Shown here: piece after piece, positions 42,718 through 50,249 of the stretch
Layout of the letters: the number at the start of each line of letters is the position of its first letter
Position numbering within the stretch: position 1 is the first letter of the stretch
Assembly (NCBI GenBank): GCA_019114415.1
Contig: DXFO01000036.1
Location: 30,488-94,487, forward strand
Direction: 5' to 3'
DNA: 64,000 nucleotides
From: Candidatus Gemmiger faecavium
GTDB lineage: Bacteria; Bacillota; Clostridia; Oscillospirales; Ruminococcaceae
Program-made: the position numbers and the translations under genes
The notes under the pieces: model-generated
Databases searched by the model: none
Seen by the model: the letters and a program-made list of their open reading frames with translations, nothing else
Told to the model about the DNA's origin: nothing

Positions 42718-45700
42718 TCATTCGGGGGCTTTCATGCTTTCCACCATGGAGATCTTTTTGAGCTTTCTGCCCATGTAGAGGTTGACCGCCAGGCTGAACA
42801 GCAATGTCAGTCCCAGTGAATACACAAAGCTGGAGAAGTCAATGCTGCGGCCGAACATCACGGCGTCCACTTCCACGGTAAAAATGACGAACCGGTGCAG
42901 CGCAATGCCGCCCACCATGCCGAACAGGGCGCCGATCACCGTCAGGGCGATGCTCTCGCGCATGACGTAGGCACTGACCTCCCGGTCATAGAAGCCCAGT
43001 ACCTTGATGGTGGCGATCTCCTTGACGCGCTCGGCAATATTGATGTTGGTCAGGTTATACAGCACCACCAGTGCCAGCACCGCCGCACAGATGACGATCA
43101 TGACCACTACCGCATTGATGGAGTTGAGCATGTTCAGTACCGAGGTGGTGGTATCCACGGTAAAGGTCACGCTGGCGACCTGTTCCATGGCCAGCAGCTT
43201 GGCCGAGACTGCATCCCGGGATGCCTGGGAGGTATCCTCCATGCAGCTGAGCACCATGTTCCACTCCGGTTCCTCGCCGAAGGCCTCGGCATATGTGGAA
43301 GCGCTGAGGTAAACGTAGTTGGAAACATAATTTTCGCAGATGCCGCTGATGGTAAAGGTTGCTGCCTCCCCGTCCGCATCCACCAGGGTCACGGTGTCGC
43401 CGGTCTTGACGTTCATCAGTTCGGCCAGCTTTTCCGTCATGACGATGCCGGTCTCACCCAGAGGCGTTGCCTTGCGGGAGACCCGCTCATGCAGATCATA
43501 GAACTGGGAGAAGGCCTCCACATCCTGCGGGACCATCATGTACACTTCCGCCGAGGAACCATCGGGCAGTTCCTGGGTGGTCTTTTCGGTCAGCGTGGCA
43601 AGGGACGCGGTGAAGGCTTCATCCTCAAAGAGGTAATCGTATACCGCACCCTCCTGAGTATCCTGTGCGTCGGTCACGGCAGTCATCAGATCGTAATGGT
43701 CGATGTCGCGGTACTGTTTGACGATAATGCCGTTGATGGAGTCCGAAATGCCGAAGCCCGTCACCAGCAGGGCCGTACACCCCGCCACACCGATGACCGT
43801 CATCCAGAACCGCTTTTTGTAGCGGAACAGGTTGCGGCAGGTGACTTTCTGGGTAAAGGCCAGGCGTTTCCACAGCGGGCGGATGTATTCCAGGAAAATG
43901 CGCTTGCCGGCTTTGGGGGCCCGGGGACGCATAAGGTCGGCCGGGGTCTCCCGCAGAGAGTTGCGGCAGGCCGTCCAGGTCACAAGCAGGGCGCTGCCGA
44001 TGAGCAGGCCGCTGGAGAAGATGGCGTAGTTCCAGCGCCAGACGGCATGGAACTCCGGCACATAGTACATCATTTCATAGGCGTACCAGATGACCGACGG
44101 GAACACGGTAAATCCGATGGCCAGACCAAACAGCGCACCGGACACCGCCGCCGTCATGGCATACAGGATGTACTTGCGCATGATATCGCCGTTGGAATAT
44201 CCCAGGGCTTTCATGGTGCCGATTTGGAGGCGTTCCTCTTCCACCATGCGGGTCATGGTGGTGGAGACAACCAGCGCCGCCACCAGGAAGAAGAAGATGG
44301 GGAACACGCCGGACAGCGCTTCCACCTTGGAAACATTGCCCCGGAAAGAGGAGAAGCTGACGTTGTCGTCACGGTCCCAGACATACCAGGAGGGATATTC
44401 GATCTCATCCAGCTTGGACTGGGCGTCCTCGATCTCGGCCTTTGCGTCGGCCAGTTCCTGCTCCGCTTCCGCTTTGGCGTCAGCGTACTCGATCTCACCG
44501 TCGGCCAGCTTCTGCTTGTTTTCCGCAATGGTCTGACGGGCGTCGTCCAGCTCGGCCCGTGCATCCGCAAGCTCCACATAGGCGTCTGCGATCTGCTTTT
44601 TAGCGTCGTTCAGTTCCACCTGTTTGTCGGTCAGGGTGGCCCAGCCGTCGTCCAGCTGCTTTTTGCCTTCCTCCAACTGGCGCTTGCCGTCATAGAAGGT
44701 TTCGCTCTGGGTGTTGTATTCTTTCCAGCCCGCATCCAGCTGCGCCTTGCCTGCGTCGATTTCCTTTTTGGCATCGGCCAGCTGCTTCTCGCTGGCTTCC
44801 AGCAGAGCGGCGCTTTCTTCCAGCTCAATGCGGCCGGCTTCCAGTTCCGCTTCCATGGCCTCGATGGCTTCATCAGTGAACAGGGCGTATGCTTCCTCTT
44901 CCGTCTCGGCATAGCCTGCGTCCAGAATGCCCTGTACGCCGGTCTCCAGTCCGTGCTGCGCCGTATTCAGCTGTTTGAGCTGCTCATACTGCTGACGGGT
45001 TTCCGGCAGCTTTTCGATCTGGCCGTCCACTATACCTTCCGCGATGGCGACCTGCATCTCATTTTCAATGTCCAGATTGAAGCCCATGGATTTGGCCGCT
45101 TCTTTCAGCGCAAGGAGCCAGGCATTCCGGGCTTCATCCCACGCTTTCTTGGCTGCCTGCACGTCGGGGTCGTCCTCCGGGTTGGAGAGCGTGGCCGCCA
45201 TCGGGGCGGCATGGGCTTTTGCCTCCCCTGCCGGGTCGGGTTCGGCCGGTTCCTCCGCCGGGGTATCCAATCCTTCTGTTTGTTCTTCCCCGGCAGGTTC
45301 GACTGCGGGTTCTTCCTGGGGTTCTGCAGGAGCTGCCGTCTCGGGGGCAGCCGGCTCGTCCTGTGCGGACTCTTCCGCCGGGGCGGTGTCAGGCTCGGCA
45401 GATGCCGCGTCCTCTTCCGGTTCCGCCGGGTCGATTTCCGCAGGTCCGCCGGTGGCGGAGGCTTCGCTTTCCGTCTGTCCGTCTGCCTCGTCAGGGACTT
45501 CTGCCGCGTCCTCGGTTTGCGGCGGCTCAGTCAGTGCATCCTGCCCTGCCGGTTCCTCCGTTCCGGGTTCTGTGCCGGGCTCCGTGCCGCCGGTCTCTCC
45601 CCCGGCAGCCGCAAGGGCATCCTCGTAGGCTTTTTTCGCATCCTGTTCGGTCTGGCGCAGTTCCGCCAGCTGTTCCAGCATTTCCAGATTTTCGCCCTGC

Positions 45701-47067
45701 GTCGCAATGTTTTTATCCGAGAACATGGCCCGGGCCTCATCCTCATCCTTGGCATACCCCAGGTCGACGAGCATCCGGATGCCGGTGCCCACACCGTTTT
45801 TGGCCTGATTCAGCAGTTTGAGCTGGTCAAACTGTTCCACGCCGGCTTCGTATTCGGCAAGGCCCTGTTCATACAGCTGCTTGCCGTTTTCATAGGCGGC
45901 AAGGCCGGCTTCGTACTGTGCCAGGCCATCGTCATACTTTTTCTGCGCCGCGTCCAGCTGGGCTTTGCCGTCGGCAAGCTGCTTTTCGCCGTCGGCAAGC
46001 TGGGCCACCGCATCGTCGTATTCCGCCTGCTTTTCGATCAGTTCCTGCAGGCCGTCGGCAAGCTGGGCCTCGCCGTCCGCGATCTTCTGCTCATTTTCCT
46101 GCACCTCGGCCAGGCCGTCGGCGTATTCCTGCTCGCCGTCCAGGTATTCCTGTTCGCCGTCGGCCAGTTCTTTCCGGCCGTCCTCCAGTTCCTGCGCGGC
46201 GTCGGCCAGTTCCTCGTTGGCTTCGGCCTCAGCATCGTAGTATTCCTGCCAGGCATCGTCGATCTCTGCCTGTGCGTCGGACATCACGCCGGTATAGCGT
46301 GCCTCGCAGCGGACATCCTCGATGGATTCAATGCGGTCGGCCACTGCCGAGACCACATCGGTATATTCGTCCTCCAGGCTGGCCAGCTCCGCCGCACCGT
46401 CCACCGTCAGGTAGATCTCGGTATAGCTGTCGTAGGCAAAGGCGTCCGGCTGAACATACAGCACGATGTCCACCGCGCCGCTGCCCACACTGGCAGGCTC
46501 CCGCTCATAGGAGAAATAATAGGTATTGTGGACTTTGCCCACAATGGTGAACTCGGTCTGTTCCAGCGTGTCCTCAAGATCCTCATTTTCGGGATCGACC
46601 ACCAGGGTGTCCCCGACCTCGTACTCCTTGTTGAGGGTCGAGATGCCCGCCTCCACCACACATTCGTTGGCGGACTGGGGCCAGCGGCCTTCGGTCAGGG
46701 TCAGGCGATTGATGACATTCGCCCCTTCGGGGTCATCGGTCAGGCTGTGTACGCGGCCGACCACCTCGGCATTTTCGTCCTGGATGAGCAGGTCGGCCGA
46801 ATAGGCCGGCTGCACCGCGTCCACGCCCTCCACCTGGCTCAGGGCTTCCACATCCTCGTCGGTCAGGCCCAGGGTGGACACCACGCGCAGGTCAAACAGG
46901 TTGCCCGCGTCGAGGTATTCCTCCATGGAATCCTCCATGTCAGGCGTTGTGGAGAGCAAGCCCGCCAAAAAGCCGACGCCCAGCGCCACGATGGCAAAAA
47001 TCGCGGCAAAGCGGCTGCGGCTGCCTTTGAAGGTGCGCAGGATATTTTTTTGGTAACTGCGTGCCAT
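42718..47067 (-). CDS. Giant FtsX-type ABC permease with coiled-coil extracellular domain
   Basis: A 1449-residue MacB/FtsX-superfamily permease. TM1 is at residues 20-40; FtsX three-helix modules lie near 905-1035 and 1330-1440, with another membrane segment near 1090. Between TM1 and the first module is a very long extracytoplasmic region: coiled coils at about 260-480 and 650-890 (repeats such as QLADGEKQLADGK), split by an acidic Pro/Glu/Ala-rich linker at about 487-630. A TGI-x-L-x-D-x-GYA-x-x-E-x-EA segment occurs on both sides of the linker, indicating an internal duplication. Begins directly after the ATPase stop. Substrate unknown; peptide or lipid extrusion, or envelope signalling, is possible. 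Confidence 0.9.
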   Translation of the reverse strand: MARSYQKNILRTFKGSRSRFAAIFAIVALGVGFLAGLLSTTPDMEDSMEEYLDAGNLFDLRVVSTLGLTDEDVEALSQVEGVDAVQPAYSADLLIQDENAEVVGRVHSLTDDPEGANVINRLTLTEGRWPQSANECVVEAGISTLNKEYEVGDTLVVDPENEDLEDTLEQTEFTIVGKVHNTYYFSYEREPASVGSGAVDIVLYVQPDAFAYDSYTEIYLTVDGAAELASLEDEYTDVVSAVADRIESIEDVRCEARYTGVMSDAQAEIDDAWQEYYDAEAEANEELADAAQELEDGRKELADGEQEYLDGEQEYADGLAEVQENEQKIADGEAQLADGLQELIEKQAEYDDAVAQLADGEKQLADGKAQLDAAQKKYDDGLAQYEAGLAAYENGKQLYEQGLAEYEAGVEQFDQLKLLNQAKNGVGTGIRMLVDLGYAKDEDEARAMFSDKNIATQGENLEMLEQLAELRQTEQDAKKAYEDALAAAGGETGGTEPGTEPGTEEPAGQDALTEPPQTEDAAEVPDEADGQTESEASATGGPAEIDPAEPEEDAASAEPDTAPAEESAQDEPAAPETAAPAEPQEEPAVEPAGEEQTEGLDTPAEEPAEPDPAGEAKAHAAPMAATLSNPEDDPDVQAAKKAWDEARNAWLLALKEAAKSMGFNLDIENEMQVAIAEGIVDGQIEKLPETRQQYEQLKQLNTAQHGLETGVQGILDAGYAETEEEAYALFTDEAIEAMEAELEAGRIELEESAALLEASEKQLADAKKEIDAGKAQLDAGWKEYNTQSETFYDGKRQLEEGKKQLDDGWATLTDKQVELNDAKKQIADAYVELADARAELDDARQTIAENKQKLADGEIEYADAKAEAEQELADAKAEIEDAQSKLDEIEYPSWYVWDRDDNVSFSSFRGNVSKVEALSGVFPIFFFLVAALVVSTTMTRMVEEERLQIGTMKALGYSNGDIMRKYILYAMTAAVSGALFGLAIGFTVFPSVIWYAYEMMYYVPEFHAVWRWNYAIFSSGLLIGSALLVTWTACRNSLRETPADLMRPRAPKAGKRIFLEYIRPLWKRLAFTQKVTCRNLFRYKKRFWMTVIGVAGCTALLVTGFGISDSINGIIVKQYRDIDHYDLMTAVTDAQDTQEGAVYDYLFEDEAFTASLATLTEKTTQELPDGSSAEVYMMVPQDVEAFSQFYDLHERVSRKATPLGETGIVMTEKLAELMNVKTGDTVTLVDADGEAATFTISGICENYVSNYVYLSASTYAEAFGEEPEWNMVLSCMEDTSQASRDAVSAKLLAMEQVASVTFTVDTTTSVLNMLNSINAVVVMIVICAAVLALVVLYNLTNINIAERVKEIATIKVLGFYDREVSAYVMRESIALTVIGALFGMVGGIALHRFVIFTVEVDAVMFGRSIDFSSFVYSLGLTLLFSLAVNLYMGRKLKKISMVESMKAPE

Positions 47068-47781
47068 TTACCATTCGATCCTTTCCACCGGTGTCGGGTT
47101 GTCGTTGCGGGTGATCTCGATCACCCGGCCGCTGTTGATGCGGATGACCCGGTCAGCCATGGCCGCCAGCGCGCTGTTGTGGGTAATGACAATGACGGTG
47201 CGTCCTTTTTTGCGGCAGGTCTCCTGCAGAAGTTCCAGGACCTGCTTGCCAGTTTTGTAGTCCAGCGCGCCCGTGGGTTCGTCGCACAGCAGAATTTTGG
47301 GGTTCTTGGCCAGCGCCCGGGCAATGGAAACGCGCTGCTGTTCGCCGCCGGAAAGCTGTGCCGGGAAATTGTTCTTGCGGTCCTTCAGGCCCACTTCATC
47401 CAGGACCAGGTCGGCGTCCAGAGGGTCTTTGCAGATCTCGCTGGCAAGCTCCACATTTTCCCGGGCGGTCAGGTTCTGCACCAGATTGTAGAACTGAAAC
47501 ACAAAGCCCACGTCGTAGCGTCGGTACTCAGTCAGGCGGCGGGCGTTGAAGTCGCTGACTTTCTCCCCGTCCAGAATGATGGTGCCTTCATCGCAGGTAT
47601 CCATGCCGCCCAGCATGTTCAGCACGGTGGTCTTGCCTGCACCGGAGGGGCCCAGGATCACACAGAACTCGCCTTTCTCGATCTCAAAGCTCACATGATC
47701 GGCTGCGGCGATGCGGGTGTCGCCCATCTGGTAATATTTGCAGACATTATCAAAGGTCACAAAAGAGGTATCGCGCGCCAT
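47068..47781 (-). CDS. ABC transporter ATPase, MacB/LolD type
   Basis: Drives the FtsX-type permease encoded immediately downstream (0-base gap). 237 residues: Walker [10 protein letters not shown] (about 43-51), Q-loop VFQFYNLV, signature LSGGEQQR (about 142), Walker [12 protein letters not shown] (about 162) and H-loop ITHNSAL. All catalytic residues are intact. GGAAGGAG precedes the ATG at 47781. Faces the TetR-family gene across a 279-base intergenic region. Confidence 0.94.
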   Translation of the reverse strand: MARDTSFVTFDNVCKYYQMGDTRIAAADHVSFEIEKGEFCVILGPSGAGKTTVLNMLGGMDTCDEGTIILDGEKVSDFNARRLTEYRRYDVGFVFQFYNLVQNLTARENVELASEICKDPLDADLVLDEVGLKDRKNNFPAQLSGGEQQRVSIARALAKNPKILLCDEPTGALDYKTGKQVLELLQETCRKKGRTVIVITHNSALAAMADRVIRINSGRVIEITRNDNPTPVERIEW

Positions 47782-47833
47782 GACGCAGTCTCCTTCCGTC
47801 CGGCCGAATGGCAGACCCGGCCGATTTTGGTAT

Positions 47834-47839
47834 CAGTAT
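47834..47839 (-). promoter_or_regulatory. -10 element of the ABC operon
   Basis: TATACT on the minus strand about 55 bases before the ATPase start; no good -35 is visible, which would fit an activated or tightly controlled promoter. Confidence 0.4.
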
Positions 47840-47919
47840 AGCAATCGATTCTGAACATTTTATGTACTTTTTTCACGTATAATTGTGAAATATGTCGAAA
47901 GCCAAACTGCAAAAATCTC

Positions 47920-47937
47920 AATCGACAACTGTTGATT
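47920..47937. promoter_or_regulatory. Candidate TetR operator
   Basis: AATCGACAACTGTTGATT is an 18-base near-palindrome (one G/T mismatch) that covers the -35 of the tetR-type promoter in the divergent intergenic region. Confidence 0.6.
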
Positions 47938-47959
47938 TTCTTTACAATCCAATTATAAT
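47932..47959 (+). promoter_or_regulatory. Promoter of the TetR-family gene
   Basis: TTGATT (47932-47937) and TATAAT (47954-47959), spacer 16 bases. A second inverted repeat, CCAATTA-N9-TAATTGG (47949-47971), overlaps the -10. Confidence 0.65.
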
Positions 47960-48060
47960 AAAATTAATTGGGCGGCTCAATAAGTAAAATTGGCCGGTTC
48001 GTTCATTAATCAACACTTTGTCTAAAATTGTTCATCTGTTTTATAAAAAAGGAGGCCGCC

Positions 48061-48624
48061 ATGACAGAAAAGAAGCAGGATCTCCGGGTCCAGAAAACCC
48101 GGGAAAGCATCCGCCGGGCGTATCTCGATCTGCTGCGGGAGCACTCCACCAAAGAGATCACCGTGACCCAGATCTGCCAGCTGGCGCGCATCAACCGCGG
48201 GACCTTCTACCTGCACTATCAGGACACCCAGGATCTTCTGGACTGCCTGATCAACGAGCTGATGGAGGAGTTGTCGGATATCCTGCACAAGTATTCTCCC
48301 CAGCAGCTCAACGAGAATCCCTTCCCTATCATTTACGAAGCCTTCTCTCATTTTGCGGACCACGCGGACATTCTGCCTCTTTTGCAGAAAAACAGCAATT
48401 CCGGGTTTCTGGAAAAGCTGAAATCCATGATCAACGAAATCGCCCTGACCGAATGGCTGCCTATGCACGGCGACCACAAAGCGGAAGATTACCCCTACAT
48501 CAACGCCTTCATCGTGTCCGGCACCATCGAGGTGTTCCAGGTCTGGCTGCAAAGCGGCATGCAGAAAAGCACGGGCGAGCTGGCCGCCCTGATCGAGCGC
48601 CTTGCCCTCCAGGGCATCGGCTGA
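48061..48624 (+). CDS. TetR-family transcriptional regulator
   Basis: 187 residues. The N-terminal helix-turn-helix reads KEITVTQICQLARINRGTFY (about 32-51) with the flanking LHYQDTQDLL typical of TetR. The C-terminal half is a divergent effector domain of the type found in TetR_C_7/AcrR-like Clostridial proteins. ATG at 48061 follows AAAGGAGG. It is divergent from the large ABC transporter and probably represses it. Confidence 0.92.
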   Translation: MTEKKQDLRVQKTRESIRRAYLDLLREHSTKEITVTQICQLARINRGTFYLHYQDTQDLLDCLINELMEELSDILHKYSPQQLNENPFPIIYEAFSHFADHADILPLLQKNSNSGFLEKLKSMINEIALTEWLPMHGDHKAEDYPYINAFIVSGTIEVFQVWLQSGMQKSTGELAALIERLALQGIG

Positions 48625-48634
48625 TCCTTAACAC

Positions 48635-48699
48635 AAAAAAGCCCCCGGCTCCGTGTCGCTCCTGTTTTTTCAGGAGGGCACAGCGCCGGGGATTTTTTT
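48635..48699. terminator. Terminator after the TetR-family gene
   Basis: CCCCGGC (48643-48649) pairs with GCCGGGG (48685-48691), with an inner CTCCTG/CAGGAG hairpin, an A-run before and T7 after; may serve both strands. Confidence 0.8.
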
Positions 48700-48784
48700 G
48701 ATGTTTTTGGCTTAATTTGCAGAAATCCCATCCCCTGCCCTGTTCAGAGAGCCGGAGGGGGAGCCAAAACCGAAACGGAAAACC

Positions 48785-49828
48785 TTATTTGCCTTCCGCG
48801 CGGGCCAGAGCCAGCTGGAAGTCCTTGGTATCGGTAAAGATCTCGTTGGTGTAGGGGTTCTTTTTCTGTTCCACCGCCCGCTTGATGATGATGGCCAGGA
48901 CGATCACATTGGCAGCCAGGGCCAGGATGGCGATAACGCCCTGCATGGTGGGATCGGCCGCCGTCGGGTGGGTGGCTGCGTCCATCACGCCGTCAACATA
49001 CAGCACGGGAATGGTAGCAAAGACGCCCTGATCCTGGAACATGGGGAACACCTGGGCAAACATGCACCACAGCGCCAGGGTGTTGGCGCGGTTCTGGATC
49101 CAGCCGCCCTTGTTCCACAGCGCGTTGGCAAAGGTGGGCGCCAGCAGCAGGGCCAGGCCACAGTACCAGGCATGGGTGGGCAGGTTATTGTAGGTGTACT
49201 CAAAGTTCCACAGGTCGTAGGCAATGATGTAGAGGATGGTCATATCCGGCCAGAGCATATCCTGCTGCTTTTTGGAGGAGTAAATGCCCCACCAGCCGGT
49301 CATGCACAGGATATTGAGGATGCCCGCAATGCCGTTGACCCAGTTCCACCAGCCGCCGTACAGCCAGACATTTTCACTGGACAGCCACCAGCGGCTGCCG
49401 GTCTCGGCCAGAGCCATAGCACCGCGGATGCCGGACTCAAAGTCGCTGGCCACGGCGATCAGGATATTGATGGCCACGATGGCAAAGGGGAATGCCTTGA
49501 ACCAGTGGGTCTTGCCCACGCCCCACTTGTATTTGAGCATCATGAAGCCGATACAGCCAATGGTGGCGGCGTAGAGTTTTGCGTAGTGGAACCAGCTGTT
49601 CATATAGAGATAAGTGGGGTTGTTGAGTGCCCACTCCGCTCCCATGGCAGCGCCCACGGCCACGGCAATGAAATAGACCGTAAGACCCGCAGGCAGGATC
49701 AGGAAGCAGAAGATGCCGCCCTGTTTGGTACGGCGGGCCAGCTCATTGACGAGGATCAGCCCCACAAACACCAGCAGCCATCCGAACAACTGCCAGCCCG
49801 CATTTTCGCCGTAAATTTGAAACAACAT
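48785..49828 (-). CDS. DUF5692-like multipass membrane protein
   Basis: 347 residues with about nine hydrophobic segments and many Trp and aromatic residues (WWLSSENVWLYGGWWNWVNG near 150-170). Resembles the DUF5692 group of Clostridia; no function known to me. GGAGGAATATCGGT precedes the ATG. It starts 36 bases after the hypA stop and is last in the hypB-oxidoreductase-hypA run, so it may be the membrane part of that system, for example a metal or small-molecule permease. That is context inference. Confidence 0.7.
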   Translation of the reverse strand: MLFQIYGENAGWQLFGWLLVFVGLILVNELARRTKQGGIFCFLILPAGLTVYFIAVAVGAAMGAEWALNNPTYLYMNSWFHYAKLYAATIGCIGFMMLKYKWGVGKTHWFKAFPFAIVAINILIAVASDFESGIRGAMALAETGSRWWLSSENVWLYGGWWNWVNGIAGILNILCMTGWWGIYSSKKQQDMLWPDMTILYIIAYDLWNFEYTYNNLPTHAWYCGLALLLAPTFANALWNKGGWIQNRANTLALWCMFAQVFPMFQDQGVFATIPVLYVDGVMDAATHPTAADPTMQGVIAILALAANVIVLAIIIKRAVEQKKNPYTNEIFTDTKDFQLALARAEGK

Positions 49829-49864
49829 ACCGATATTCCTCCAATCACAATGATATCCAACCGT

Positions 49865-50248
49865 TTACCGTGTGTCCCCGGGCGAAGCTTCCGGTTCTTC
49901 CGTTTCCGGCACCGTGATATCCCGGATCATGGTCTCATTGCCCTGTATCAGATGGGTCTTTCCGCTGCCGCATTCCGGACAGGTCCGGCCATGAGCCACC
50001 GTGGGATAGACAAGCCCGCAGTTTTCACACAGTGTCTTTGCAGGGATCACTTCCACCTGCAGCTTTGCCCCGCGCAGCATATCCGATTTGGCCGCGGCCC
50101 AGTTCCAGCAATCCTGGAGATAATCCTCCAGGACGCCGGATACCTCGCCCAGTTCCAGCGTTACCGCGTTGACCCGCTTGACGCCGTTCTGGCGGCCGAT
50201 CTCCTCCACGCTGCGGATGATGTGAAATACAATTCCCAGTTCGTGCAT
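49865..50248 (-). CDS. hypA: HypA/HybF nickel metallochaperone
   Basis: Delivers nickel to NiFe hydrogenase (or urease in some bacteria). 127 residues. The nickel-binding MHE start (H2) is intact; zinc ligands C74-x2-C77 and C90-x2-C93 form the family's zinc site. The C-terminal 20 residues (acidic, Pro-rich) exceed the usual length of about 115. The ATG follows the oxidoreductase stop by one base, with AAGGA as ribosome site inside that gene. No hydrogenase subunit or hypCDEF lies in the window. Confidence 0.93.
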   Translation of the reverse strand: MHELGIVFHIIRSVEEIGRQNGVKRVNAVTLELGEVSGVLEDYLQDCWNWAAAKSDMLRGAKLQVEVIPAKTLCENCGLVYPTVAHGRTCPECGSGKTHLIQGNETMIRDITVPETEEPEASPGDTR

Positions 50249-50249
50249 A

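Noticed and set aside
42895..47841. Antisense open frame of 1648 codons opposite the ABC permease and ATPase
   Set aside because: Same reason: reverse frame of a strongly supported gene pair, no domain content, no start signals.
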